Part shown: piece by piece, positions 1 through 8,919 of the stretch | How the letters are laid out: each line of letters begins with the position of its first letter | Numbering within the stretch: position 1 is the first letter of the stretch | Origin: an uncultured Collinsella sp. | GTDB taxonomy: Bacteria > Actinomycetota > Coriobacteriia > Coriobacteriales > Coriobacteriaceae | DNA length: 17,803 bases | Direction: 5' to 3' | Assembly (NCBI GenBank): GCA_959602875.1 | Contig: CAUGVQ010000035.1 | Span: 1 to 17,803, forward strand | Position numbers and translations under genes: made by a program | The notes under the pieces: generated by a model | The model's input: only the letters and a program-made list of their open reading frames with translations | The model's database searches: none | Told to the model about the DNA's origin: nothing

Positions 1-623
1 TGGACGCAGCCGACCACCCCATCAAAAACGTCGTCTTTGACATGGGCAACGTGCTCATGACCTTCAACGGACCGTACTTTGCAACGCGCTTCTCTGACAA
101 CGACCAGGACGCCGCGCTCTTGCAGGCGGCGTACTTCGGCCGCGGCGAATGGGCGCTCCTCGATTCGGGCACCATCGGCTACCCCACCATGTTGCGCATC
201 GCCGAGGCGCATCTGCCCGAGCGGCTCTGGCCCAACCTACACGACATGGCGGCGCACTGGGCGCGCTACTCCGAGCCCATCCCCGAGGTAAACGACCTTG
301 CCTGCCGCCTGTACGAGCAAGGCTATGACCTCTACCTGCTCTCGAATGCGGGCACCCGCATCGACGAGCAGCTCGACCACTGTCCCGCCTACCCCCTTAT
401 GAAAGGGCGCGTCGTCTCTGCCGATGAGAAGCTTATGAAGCCGGATCCCGCCATCTACGAGCTGCTCTGCAAGCGCTACGGGCTCGTGCCGGCGGAATGC
501 CTCTTTGTCGACGACAACGCGGACAACTGTGCAGGCGCCAAGGTTGCCGGTATGCAGGCGTTCCACTTCACGGGCGATGCTGCGGCACTCGCGGCGGCTA
601 TCGGCGTGTCATCGCAGCAATAA
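1..623 (+). CDS. HAD-superfamily phosphatase, YihX-like (5' end at window edge)
   Basis: This is a haloacid dehalogenase-type hydrolase, probably acting on a small phosphorylated metabolite such as a sugar phosphate in the cytoplasm. The reading frame is open from the first base. The first ATG inside it (base 42) cannot be the start, because the nucleophile Asp codon (39-41) of motif I, FDMGNV, lies before it. Motif II is LLSNAG, motif III is the Lys in MKPDPAIYE, and motif IV is FVDDN with the two metal-binding aspartates. The FD-x-GNV form of motif I is the one seen in YihX-type glucose-1-phosphate phosphatases. The window opens with 'tg' followed by an in-frame GAC, so the true start may be an ATG, GTG or TTG whose first base lies just outside. 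About 206 residues would then be nearly full length. The family call is firm; the substrate is not shown by the sequence. Confidence 0.88.
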   Translation, partial: DAADHPIKNVVFDMGNVLMTFNGPYFATRFSDNDQDAALLQAAYFGRGEWALLDSGTIGYPTMLRIAEAHLPERLWPNLHDMAAHWARYSEPIPEVNDLACRLYEQGYDLYLLSNAGTRIDEQLDHCPAYPLMKGRVVSADEKLMKPDPAIYELLCKRYGLVPAECLFVDDNADNCAGAKVAGMQAFHFTGDAAALAAAIGVSSQQ

Positions 624-676
624 AACTCTCAAACGGCCTCAAACGGCACTGACACATGGCGAGCCGTGGCGCCCTG

Positions 677-706
677 CTCAAAAATTGATCTGCTGACCTT
701 TTTGAG
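677..706. repeat. Inverted repeat downstream of the HAD gene
   Basis: Eight bases, CTCAAAAA, are matched exactly by TTTTTGAG with a 14-base loop. The element sits about 55 bases after the HAD stop codon. It resembles a weak hairpin but is not followed by a T-run on the + strand, so it is not a textbook terminator. The rest of the 277-base spacer (624-900) is AT-richer than its surroundings and holds a short direct repeat (ctcaaacggc twice from about 627) and the minus-strand terminator described next. No gene is visible in it. Confidence 0.4.
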
Positions 707-754
707 GGCTCTATCTATAAAATAACACCCTGCTCATCTGGGCTTTTGTTGCCC

Positions 755-791
755 AAAAAAGTGCCCCTTGCCCACCGGGGCGAAAGGGCAC
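755..791 (-). terminator. Rho-independent terminator of the araC-type/malY-type pair
   Basis: Read on the minus strand, GTGCCC pairs with GGGCAC around a GC-rich centre (761-791) and is followed directly by six T residues (755-760). It lies about 110 bases after the stop codon of the MalY/PatB-type gene, in the right place and orientation to end that transcript. The + strand side has no T-run. Confidence 0.75.
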
Positions 792-900
792 CAAAGAAAT
801 CCCAGCTTATAGGGGCTCACAGGAGGTCAGCAAACGCATTTTTGCGCAGAGGGGTGTCATTCGCCCCGCGCGGCACGCGATGCCCCGGCTGCAAGCGGCC

Positions 901-2115
901 CTACGCGTTGAACACGTAGCGGTCGAGGCGCTCGAACGCCTCCTGCACGCGCGAAAGCGGCAGCGCAAGGTTCACGCGGATGTGGCAGGGGCCGTGGAAG
1001 GGGCGGCCGTCCTGGTAGTCTACGCCCACGCGCCAGCCCTCGGAAAGCAGCCAGTCGATGTCGCGCCCGTGCGCGGCGCACCACTCGGTGCAGTCGAGGA
1101 AGAGCATGTAGGTGCCCTCGGGCTTGGTCACGTGCACGCCCGCAAAGTGCTCGTCGATATAGCGGCATGCCCAATCGACGTTTTTGCCCAGCACCTCGCG
1201 CAGCTCATCGACCCACTCGTAGCCCTCCGGCTTGTAGGCGCCAATGAGGGCGTGCATGGAGAGCACGTTCATCTCGTTGTAGTGTGCCTTGGACGACGCG
1301 GCGACCACGCGGTCGCGCAGGTAGTCGTTGTAGATGATGTGGTAGCTTCCCACAAGCCCCGCGAGGTTGAAGGTCTTGCTCGGCGCGTAAAGCGCCACGG
1401 TGCGCTGGCGGGCGTCTTCGGAGACCGACTGGGTGGGCGTGTGGGTGTACCCGGGAAGAATGATGTCGGACCAGATCTCGTCCGAGATGACAACGCAATC
1501 GTACTTGCGATAGAGCTCCATCGCCTGCTCGAGCTCGGCACGCTCCCATACGCGTCCGCAGGGGTTGTGCGGCGAGCACATCACCGCGACGTGAATCTTA
1601 TGCTCGGCGAGTTTGCGTTCCATGTCGGCGTAGTCCATGCGCCAGACGCCCGCCTCGTCGCGTACGAGCGGCGAGTGCACGATCTTGAAACCGGCGTTCT
1701 CGATGCTGCCGGTAAAGCCGATGTAGGTAGGGCTGTGCAGCAGCACCGCATCGCCCGGACGCGCAAACGCCTGAAGCGTCGACACCACGCCGCCGAGTAC
1801 GCCGTTCTCGTAGCCGATGTGCTCGGGGCGGAGTCCCGTGACGCCGTTGCGGGTCTCGTGCCAGCGAATGATGGACTGGAAGTATTCGTCACGCGGCTCG
1901 AAGTAACCGAAGTGCGGCTGACGGGCGCGCTCGATAAGCGCCTCGGGAACGGTGGGAACCACGGGGAAGTTCATGTCGGCGACCCACATGGGGATGGCGT
2001 CGAAGCCCTCGGCGGGCTTGGTGGGTGCCATGCCGGTCGGCGTGTCGGTCAGGCCGTCCACCGCAACGGCATCCTGCCCGCGGCGGTCCATGATGGTCGT
2101 GAAATCGTACTTCAT
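901..2115 (-). CDS. MalY/PatB-type PLP-dependent C-S lyase (aminotransferase class I/II)
   Basis: The protein (404 residues) is a fold-type I pyridoxal-phosphate enzyme of the MalY/PatB group. These usually cleave cystathionine or cysteine to pyruvate, ammonia and a thiol in the cytoplasm. The N-terminal IPMWVADMNF stretch is typical of the group. VISDEIWSDII carries the Asp that contacts the PLP ring nitrogen, and SKTFNLAGL holds the Schiff-base lysine (K247). I chose the ATG at 2115 because AGAGGA lies 5 bases upstream; the ATG six codons earlier has no ribosome site. The gene lies 44 bases after the AraC-type gene on the same strand, so the two probably share a transcript. E. coli MalY also damps the maltose activator MalT, which makes the divergent alpha-glucosidase gene a suggestive neighbour, but nothing here proves such a role. 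Confidence 0.9.
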   Translation of the reverse strand: MKYDFTTIMDRRGQDAVAVDGLTDTPTGMAPTKPAEGFDAIPMWVADMNFPVVPTVPEALIERARQPHFGYFEPRDEYFQSIIRWHETRNGVTGLRPEHIGYENGVLGGVVSTLQAFARPGDAVLLHSPTYIGFTGSIENAGFKIVHSPLVRDEAGVWRMDYADMERKLAEHKIHVAVMCSPHNPCGRVWERAELEQAMELYRKYDCVVISDEIWSDIILPGYTHTPTQSVSEDARQRTVALYAPSKTFNLAGLVGSYHIIYNDYLRDRVVAASSKAHYNEMNVLSMHALIGAYKPEGYEWVDELREVLGKNVDWACRYIDEHFAGVHVTKPEGTYMLFLDCTEWCAAHGRDIDWLLSEGWRVGVDYQDGRPFHGPCHIRVNLALPLSRVQEAFERLDRYVFNA

Positions 2116-2159
2116 GCGTTTCCTCTTCCGCATCTAGCCGCACCAGGCGGCAAAGTTTC

Positions 2160-3107
2160 TTAGGCACAAACGCTATTTTTGTCAGCAGACGGAATAAAGT
2201 CAACGCCTGTCCCACCGACCTCGATCGCCTGATAGTGCTCACGGTTCGCCCGGTAGCTCCCGAGCACCGTCTTGCGATACCGCTGGGGCGAGACCTCCTT
2301 GAACTCCTTGAATTTCTTGATGAAGTAGCTCGTGGACTGAAACCCGCACGAGAAACCGATATCGATGATCGAGCGGTCGGTATCCAGCAGCTCGTCGCAA
2401 GCCCGCTCGATACGGTAACGGTTGATGAAGGCCGTTGGGGTGAGACCGGTCGCACGCTTGAAGAAGCGCGAGAAATACTGCGGCTGGTACCCACTCACCT
2501 GGGCGAGCGTGGCGCTCGATATCTGCTCGGCATAATGATCTTGCACGTAGCGGACCGCCCGCTCCGCTGCCGCGAGGCTGTGACGGTCGCGCTCGTTCTC
2601 CACAAGGCTTTCCGTGCGGACGATTTCCTGGAAGATGCGCAAAAGGCATATCCGCACGTCAAGCGTGAAACACGACGGCAGATCACGGCAGTCGGCGAGG
2701 ATCTGCTCAAACGCCGCGCCGATGGCGCCGTCCTCGTCGCGCACCGGGTTTCTCACTGTCAGGGTGCCAGAGCGGTACGGATCGATATAGCGGCGTGACG
2801 CAACGTCTGCCTGCGCAAACTCCAAAAGCCCACCGTCAAAAACGATCACGAAGAGCCGGCAGTCGCTCACGGCGCTATAACGGTGGAGGGTGCGGGGCTC
2901 GACGGCAAAGAACTCGCCCGCCCCCACGCGGCGCGTGCTTCCGTCCTCAAACACGTCAATTGCGCCCTCGGCCACATAGACCCACTCCACCTCATCGTGC
3001 CAGTGGATGTAGCCGATGTCGCACCCCGCCTGGGCGCGCTGGTCAAAGGTATCGAGCGGGAAGAGGTCCGAGCCGTGTTCCCTACCCTCTTTGAGGCGAG
3101 CGAGCAT
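2160..3107 (-). CDS. AraC-family transcriptional regulator with cupin sensor domain
   Basis: This 315-residue protein has an N-terminal cupin-like sensing half (HWHDEVEWVYVAEG, then VGAGEFFAVEP) and a C-terminal AraC helix-turn-helix pair. The hallmark stretches are QISSATLAQVSGYQPQYFSR, FKRATGLTPTAFINRYRIE and IDIGFSCGFQSTSYFIKKFK. It should bind a small effector, possibly a sugar, and switch nearby promoters. The start at 3107 is preferred over the ATG ten codons upstream because AGGGAGG stands 9 bases before it. The gene is divergent from the GH31 alpha-glucosidase and upstream of the MalY-type gene on its own strand, which makes those two the most likely targets. The effector cannot be read from the sequence. 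Confidence 0.9.
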   Translation of the reverse strand: MLARLKEGREHGSDLFPLDTFDQRAQAGCDIGYIHWHDEVEWVYVAEGAIDVFEDGSTRRVGAGEFFAVEPRTLHRYSAVSDCRLFVIVFDGGLLEFAQADVASRRYIDPYRSGTLTVRNPVRDEDGAIGAAFEQILADCRDLPSCFTLDVRICLLRIFQEIVRTESLVENERDRHSLAAAERAVRYVQDHYAEQISSATLAQVSGYQPQYFSRFFKRATGLTPTAFINRYRIERACDELLDTDRSIIDIGFSCGFQSTSYFIKKFKEFKEVSPQRYRKTVLGSYRANREHYQAIEVGGTGVDFIPSADKNSVCA

Positions 3108-3141
3108 ATGCACCAACCTCCCTGGCAAGAAAGTCATAATC

Positions 3142-3169
3142 GTTATAGTTATACCGCCGAATCACGCAA
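3142..3169 (-). promoter_or_regulatory. Possible promoter of the AraC-type gene, overlapping a GTTATA repeat
   Basis: On the minus strand TTGCGT (3164-3169) and TATAAC (3142-3147) are 16 bases apart, a reasonable sigma-70-type pair. Transcription would begin about 30 bases before the start codon at 3107. The -10 hexamer is one copy of a tandem repeat (GTTATAGTTATA on the + strand, 3142-3153) in an otherwise GC-rich spacer. The same AT-rich spot could serve the divergent GH31 gene, but I see no clear -35/-10 pair in that direction. Confidence 0.45.
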
Positions 3170-3266
3170 GAATCCACCCGGCCCCCTAGGGTATCTTGTG
3201 GCGCAACGTCCCACGTAGAGCCAAGGCGCGCTGCCGAGGCACCGATGCGAGAAAGGTTTGGCCTTC

Positions 3267-5408
3267 ATGATTGTTCGCTATCGTTTTGGACAACCCATCG
3301 AGACGGATGCCGTCCTTACAAAGCCCGAGGCCGAGACGGGCGAGGTGCGCCGTTTCACCGTGCACCGCCCCGGCGAACCCGTCGAGCACGAGCGCGACCG
3401 CTCGACCGAGGTAAGCAACCCCGGCGAGGTGGAGGGAAACCCGCTCGACGCCAGCAACCTCACCGACCTGCTCTTCTTCACCTACACGATGGATCCCGAT
3501 GACATCGTCTACGGTCTCGGCGAGCAGGTGCGCGGCATCAACAAGCGCAACTTCACCTACGTGTCGCGCTGTATGGACAACGCGCGCCACACCGAGGACC
3601 GCCACAGCCTCTACAGCGCCCACAACTTCTTTATCGTGAGCGGGCGCGAGACCTTCGGCGCCTTCTTTGACACCGCGGGCATCATCTCCTTCGACATGGG
3701 CGAGACCGACATCGACCGCATCCAGATCGCGCTCGAGTACCCCGACTGCGACCTCTACCTTATTGAGGGCGAGGACCCCACCGACATCGTCCGTCAGTTC
3801 CGCGCGCTCGTGGGCAGAAGCTACATCCCGCCCAAGTGGGCCTTCGGCTACCAGCAGAGCCGCTGGTTCTACAAGACGGAGAACGACTTCCGCGACATCG
3901 CGCGCCGCTACCGCGAGGCGAGCATCCCGCTCGATGCCATCTACATGGACATCGACTACATGGAACGCTACAAGAGCTTCACCGTCGACCGCGAGCGCTT
4001 CCCGCATTTTGAGGAGCTCACCGCCGAGCTCAAGGGCGACGGCATCCACCTCGTCCCCATCATCGATGCCGGCCTCAAGGTCGAGCCGGGCTACGACGTG
4101 TACGAGGAGGGCGTGGCCGAGAACCGTTTCTGCAAGAACGCCGCCGGCGAGGACTTCACCCTCGGCGTGTGGCCCGGTCACTGCCACCTGGTCGACTTTA
4201 TGGACCCCGACAACCGCCGCTGGTTTGGCGACCAGTACAAGAAGCTCCTCGACATGGGTATCGACGGCTTCTGGAACGATATGAACGAGCCCTCGATCTT
4301 CTACACCGAGGAGCGCCTGGCCGAGGCGTACGCTAAAGTGGACGAGCTGCGTCAGGGCGAGCTCGACCTCAACACGTTCTTCGACATGGTCGCCACCTTC
4401 TCAGGGCTCTCCAACAACCCCGCCGACTACGAGCTCTTCTACCACACCATCGACGGCAAGCGCGTGCGCCACGACCACGTGCACAACCTCTATGGCTCCA
4501 ACCTCTCGCGCGCGGCGGGTGAGGCGTTCTGCCGCCTCTCGCCCGAAAAGCGCATCCTGCTCTTCTCGCGCAGCTCCATGATTGGCATGCATCGCGTGAG
4601 CGGCATCTGGACGGGCGACAACATGGCCTGGTGGTCGCACTTGAAGCTCGCCGTCTGCCAGATGCCGAGCATCCAAATGTGCGGCTTCCTCTATTGCGGC
4701 CCCGACCTCGGCGGCTTTGGCAGCGACACCAACGAGGAGCTCATGACGCGCTGGCTGCAGTTCTCGGTCTTCACCCCGCTTATGCGCAACCACTCCGCGA
4801 GCCGTCGCGCGCAGGAGCTCGACACGTTCAAGCACGTCGACACCATGCGCCGCATCGTGGAGCTGCGCTACGCGCTTCTCCCCTACCTCTACAGCGAGTT
4901 TGTGAAGGCCTCGCTTGCCGGCGACCTCTACTTCAAGCCGCTCGCCTTTGAGTTTGGCGACGACGAGCGCGCACGCCGCGTCGAGGACCAACTGCTTGTG
5001 GGCGAATCTCTCATGATCGCGCCCGTGATTGAGGAGAATGCACGCGGCCGTATGGTGTATCTGCCCGAGCCCATGCGCATGGTGCGCTACCGCGCGCTTG
5101 ATGACTACGACATTGAGGACCTCGCCGCGGGCGACCACTACGTGAGCGCCGACCTCAACGAGATGGTCTTCTTCATCCGCCCCGGCCATATGGTGCCCGT
5201 CGCTCAGCCCGCGTCGAGCACGCAGGCGATGGACTTCGATCACCTGCACCTGCTCGCCAACACAGGTGGCGCCGAGCGCATCACCTACACGCTCTACGAC
5301 GATGACGGCTACACCACCGATATCGACGCGCCCGAGCACTTCCACACCATCGAGGTGACCACGAGCGGCGCCCGCTGCGCCACCAAGCAGGTCGAGCTCA
5401 TCGGCTAG
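3267..5408 (+). CDS. Glycoside hydrolase family 31 alpha-glucosidase
   Basis: The 713-residue protein is a retaining GH31 enzyme, most likely an alpha-glucosidase that releases glucose from the non-reducing ends of maltose- or isomaltose-type oligosaccharides. The N-terminal beta-sandwich contains GLGEQVRGINKRN. The catalytic barrel starts near PPKWAFGYQQSRWFY. The nucleophile region is FWNDMNEPS (Asp338) and the acid/base region is WTGDN (Asp451). GFWNDMNEP and the RxHS-type stretch MRNHSASR are standard for the family. No signal peptide or membrane segment is seen, so it is probably cytoplasmic and needs an oligosaccharide importer encoded elsewhere. The ATG at 3267 is favoured over an in-frame TTG three codons earlier because AAAGG lies 10 bases before the ATG. 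An AraC-type regulator is divergent from it. The exact substrate is uncertain. Confidence 0.93.
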   Translation: MIVRYRFGQPIETDAVLTKPEAETGEVRRFTVHRPGEPVEHERDRSTEVSNPGEVEGNPLDASNLTDLLFFTYTMDPDDIVYGLGEQVRGINKRNFTYVSRCMDNARHTEDRHSLYSAHNFFIVSGRETFGAFFDTAGIISFDMGETDIDRIQIALEYPDCDLYLIEGEDPTDIVRQFRALVGRSYIPPKWAFGYQQSRWFYKTENDFRDIARRYREASIPLDAIYMDIDYMERYKSFTVDRERFPHFEELTAELKGDGIHLVPIIDAGLKVEPGYDVYEEGVAENRFCKNAAGEDFTLGVWPGHCHLVDFMDPDNRRWFGDQYKKLLDMGIDGFWNDMNEPSIFYTEERLAEAYAKVDELRQGELDLNTFFDMVATFSGLSNNPADYELFYHTIDGKRVRHDHVHNLYGSNLSRAAGEAFCRLSPEKRILLFSRSSMIGMHRVSGIWTGDNMAWWSHLKLAVCQMPSIQMCGFLYCGPDLGGFGSDTNEELMTRWLQFSVFTPLMRNHSASRRAQELDTFKHVDTMRRIVELRYALLPYLYSEFVKASLAGDLYFKPLAFEFGDDERARRVEDQLLVGESLMIAPVIEENARGRMVYLPEPMRMVRYRALDDYDIEDLAAGDHYVSADLNEMVFFIRPGHMVPVAQPASSTQAMDFDHLHLLANTGGAERITYTLYDDDGYTTDIDAPEHFHTIEVTTSGARCATKQVELIG

Positions 5409-5487
5409 GCGCGACCGCACGCCCCCGTTTGCGAACGCGGACGCACCTGCACGCGGGCACACCTGCTAGCGAACGCGACCGCCCGTG

Positions 5488-5536
5488 AAAACAGGCCTCC
5501 CCGACGCCGCCCACAAGGGCACGCGACGAGGAGGCC
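5488..5536 (-). terminator. Probable terminator downstream of asnS
   Basis: GGCCTCC (5494-5500) pairs with GGAGGCC (5530-5536), and the inner bases continue the helix with a few mismatches to a small loop, giving about 17-20 pairs. On the minus strand it is followed by TGTTTTC, a short T-rich stretch (5488-5491). It is about 140 bases past the asnS stop, so an asnS transcript would carry the 5557-5657 near-palindrome in its 3' tail. The + strand side has no T-run, so it would end GH31 transcription poorly. Confidence 0.5.
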
Positions 5537-5556
5537 CCTCTCACCAACAAAGGAAA

Positions 5557-5657
5557 CGGCCCCTCCAGGTGCCGTAGATTCGTCCGAAAGAGGAGGGAGC
5601 ACGCCTTAGGGCGGTGACCGACGATTAAGGACGAAGATACGGTACTTGGAGGGGCCG
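5557..5657 (+). ncRNA. Long imperfect hairpin, candidate structured RNA (unknown family)
   Basis: Arms of 29 bases (5557-5585 and 5629-5657) pair almost completely: CGGCCCCTCC with GGAGGGGCCG, then a GTGCCGTA-type block, then TTCGTCC with GGACGAA. The two single differences within the arms give G-U wobbles on the + strand but C-A mismatches on the minus strand. The only internal loop is GA facing GA, which forms tandem sheared G-A pairs as + strand RNA. The 43-base apical region holds a smaller hairpin (CACGCC, loop TTAG, GGCGGTG with one bulged base). This favours a + strand RNA, in the 3' region of the GH31 transcript or from its own promoter, although I see no clear promoter or + strand T-run. 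I do not recognise the family. It could instead be a palindromic repeat element. Confidence 0.4.
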
Positions 5658-5674
5658 ATCTGGTTGAGGGGAGT

Positions 5675-7114
<1,440 letters not shown>

Positions 7115-7161
7115 GCGATTCCTTTCCGAGCCCGTCATGCGGGCGATGTTGTGCGCACACC

Positions 7162-7167
7162 ATGATA
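7162..7167 (-). promoter_or_regulatory. Possible extended -10 element for asnS
   Basis: On the minus strand TGCTATCAT fits an extended -10 (TG-n-TATCAT) about 45 bases before the asnS start. The -35 position (about 7185-7190) falls in the tandem repeat and has no good TTGACA match. A weak but plausible promoter. Confidence 0.35.
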
Positions 7168-7170
7168 GCA

Positions 7171-7210
7171 GGTGCGACCGGTAAGGTGCGACCGGCAAGG
7201 CGCGACCGAA
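7171..7210. repeat. Tandem 14-base repeat upstream of asnS
   Basis: Three head-to-tail copies are present: GGTGCGACCGGTAA, GGTGCGACCGGCAA, then the degenerate GGCGCGACCGAA. They lie directly upstream of the likely asnS -10 element. The core GCGACCG also recurs twice just past the other end of the asnS gene (near 5411 and 5475). They may be regulator sites or simple slippage products. Confidence 0.6.
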
Positions 7211-7226
7211 GCGCGCGCGACAACAC

Positions 7227-7259
7227 GGCGCCCCGACGAGAGCGTGCCGTCGGGGCGCC
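7227..7259 (-). terminator. Hairpin terminator of the IIA-type PTS gene
   Basis: GGCGCCCCGAC and GTCGGGGCGCC form a perfect 11-pair stem with an 11-base loop, 28 bases past the stop codon of the PTS gene. The following minus-strand bases (GTGTTGTCG) are only weakly T-rich, so termination efficiency is uncertain. It separates the PTS gene from asnS. Confidence 0.6.
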
Positions 7260-7287
7260 GGGGTTCAGGCGTTTGGGCGTATTGCCG

Positions 7288-7842
7288 TTAGCGAATGACG
7301 AGCAACGGGTCGCCGATCTTCACGAGCGGACGGTCGCCGATAAGCGTGTTGGAGACGGCGGCGTGCTCGATGTGCCCCACTTGGGGCGCGTTGGACACCA
7401 CCACGGTTACCACGTCCTCAAACCCGGCATCCTTGATTGCAGCGGAATCGAACCCAATGAGCGGCGTGCCGGCACGGACCTCGTCGCCCTGATTGACGTA
7501 GCTGGTGAAGCCCTTGCCGTTCATCGCCACGGTACCGAGGCCGATGTGGATGATGACCTCGGCCCCCGTCGTGGTGAGGATGCCGATGGCGTGGTTGGTG
7601 ACGGTCGTCATGACCACACGGCCGTCTGCCGGCGCATAGATAGCGTCGCCGACGGGCAGGATGCCATAACCCTCGCCTAGCAACTTGGAGGAGACGATCT
7701 CGTCGTTAATCTCCTCGATGCTCACGAGCACGCCCGAGACCGGGGCGTACACGGTATCCGGTCGCACAGCAAACGTCGCCTGCTCGGGGCGATAGGCTTC
7801 CTCGGACGTACCGGTCTTTCTGATCTTGTCCCACAGCTTCAT
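7288..7842 (-). CDS. Stand-alone PTS EIIA component, glucose (Crr) family
   Basis: This 184-residue soluble protein is a IIA-Glc-type phosphocarrier. It takes phosphate from HPr and passes it to a IIB domain, and in some bacteria it also signals sugar status. The family's paired histidines are visible: VTNHAIGI (H84) and the phosphorylated histidine in VIIHIGLGTV (H99). FAVRPDTVYAPVSGVLVSIE at the N-terminus and APADGRVV are also typical. Length and fold match free-standing EIIA-Glc (about 165-185 residues). The start at 7842 has GAGGAGG five bases upstream. No IIB or IIC gene is adjacent, so its partner permease must lie elsewhere. It is divergent from a tyrosine-phosphatase-family gene, and the spacer holds two leader hairpins. 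Confidence 0.93.
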   Translation of the reverse strand: MKLWDKIRKTGTSEEAYRPEQATFAVRPDTVYAPVSGVLVSIEEINDEIVSSKLLGEGYGILPVGDAIYAPADGRVVMTTVTNHAIGILTTTGAEVIIHIGLGTVAMNGKGFTSYVNQGDEVRAGTPLIGFDSAAIKDAGFEDVVTVVVSNAPQVGHIEHAAVSNTLIGDRPLVKIGDPLLVIR

Positions 7843-7863
7843 GGAGGCCTCCTCGCCATGCCA

Positions 7864-7880
7864 GAGCGGCCGGGCCGCTC
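7864..7880. repeat. Palindrome in the 5' leader of the IIA gene
   Basis: GAGCGGCC and GGCCGCTC flank one central base, a perfect 17-base palindrome 22 bases upstream of the IIA start codon. A second small hairpin, GAGC-GTTTT-GCTC, follows at 7890-7902. A minus-strand TAAGAT at about 7910-7915 could be the -10, which would place both in the mRNA leader. They may be an operator or mRNA-stabilising hairpins. Confidence 0.5.
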
Positions 7881-8043
7881 GTTGTTGCTGAGCGTTTTGC
7901 TCGCCTCTATCTTACTCAAGCTCTAGACGCTATTCCATACAGTTCCCTAACATTCGCAGCGAGCGGTGGTGGCACAATACATAACCGTGAGAAACCGCCG
8001 CGCTCGGCAGCGCCCGCGCGCGGAACCGTCAAAGGAGCATTGC

Positions 8044-8859
8044 GTGATAACCGGTCTGACCGAGAACCTTCCCGATTACGTCGAACGCCCGGCGCTGCCC
8101 GGCCCCGCCGGCCGCGAGGGCTACGGACGCATTGATTTTGAGGTGCTGCCCAACACGCGCGACCTCGGCGAGCTTATCGGCGCCGACGGGCGGCGCGTCA
8201 AGCCGGGGCTGCTGCTGCGCTCGGGCGCGCTCGGCTTTGCGAGCGATGGCGACCTCGCGCGCCTGCGCGACGACTACCATCTCTCCCTCATCGTCGATTT
8301 GCGCAACGACATCGAGCTCTCCGAACTCCCCGACCCTATCCGTTACTTCCCCGGCGCGCGCTACGTGCACGCCAACATCCTGCCCGAGGAAGCAGCCGGC
8401 ATCACGCAGGAGCGCGCCACCAAAGCGACCGTCGATATGCAAAAGGCGCAGGCGTCGCAGAACCCCGATGCATTTATGGAGGCGTTCTACCCCTTTATCC
8501 TGGCCGGCCCGGGCGGTCTTGAGGGATACCGGCAGTTCTTTGAAGCGCTTCTTGCCTGCGAGGAGGGAGCGGCACTCTGGCACTGCTCGGTGGGGCGCGA
8601 CCGCTGCGGCATGGCGTCCATGCTCGTGGAGTGGGTGCTCGGCGTCTCTTGGGACCAGATTGAGAGCGACTACCTCGCCACGAACCTCTTCGCGCCGCTT
8701 GAGTACTCGATCGACTACGCTGCGCGCATGGCCGCCCTAAACTCCGCCGTTCGCTTCCTTGAGCGCGAGTACGGCGGCATCGACGGCTACCTCAAGCAGG
8801 CGCTCGGCGTCACGGAGGAGGACCGTGCTACGCTCCGTCAACGCTACCTCGAAAAGTAA
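8044..8859 (+). CDS. Tyrosine-protein phosphatase family protein (Cx5R)
   Basis: The 271-residue protein belongs to the bacterial tyrosine/lipid phosphatase family with a Cx5R loop. The active site is HCSVGRDRCG, with Cys181 as nucleophile and Arg187 as the phosphate-binding residue. The N-terminal block LPNTRDLGELIGADGRRV followed by LLLRSGAL, and LIVDLRNDIE, are characteristic of this group. It has no signal peptide. Substrates may be phosphotyrosine, phosphoinositides or other phosphoesters and cannot be read from the sequence. I chose the GTG at 8044 because AAAGGAG lies 6 bases upstream; the longer frame back to 7966 lacks a ribosome site and encodes an Arg-rich leader unlike the family. 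It is divergent from the IIA-type PTS gene and ends near a shared terminator. Confidence 0.88.
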   Translation: MITGLTENLPDYVERPALPGPAGREGYGRIDFEVLPNTRDLGELIGADGRRVKPGLLLRSGALGFASDGDLARLRDDYHLSLIVDLRNDIELSELPDPIRYFPGARYVHANILPEEAAGITQERATKATVDMQKAQASQNPDAFMEAFYPFILAGPGGLEGYRQFFEALLACEEGAALWHCSVGRDRCGMASMLVEWVLGVSWDQIESDYLATNLFAPLEYSIDYAARMAALNSAVRFLEREYGGIDGYLKQALGVTEEDRATLRQRYLEK

Positions 8860-8919
8860 GGATCTCTCATCTAGCGACGAACCTCGCCTGCGCCGCGTGT
8901 GCACCGCGCCGCGCATTCT

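Noticed and set aside
818..830. AGGAGG-type ribosome site on the + strand before the MalY-type gene end
   Set aside because: No ATG, GTG or TTG stands at a suitable distance, and the frame after it only mirrors the minus-strand gene.
880..2163. Long open frames on the strand opposite known genes (also around 5705-7165, 9044-10924 and 15744-17360)
   Set aside because: They lie antisense to well-supported genes, have Val/His/Arg-rich composition typical of reversed high-GC coding sequence, and lack ribosome sites and motifs.
5586..5628. SRP RNA-like apical loop in the 101-base hairpin
   Set aside because: GGGAGCA and GGTGACC look loosely similar to SRP helix 8, but the conserved GGUCAGG, the GGAA tetraloop setting and the AGCAG/ACGG bulge are absent.
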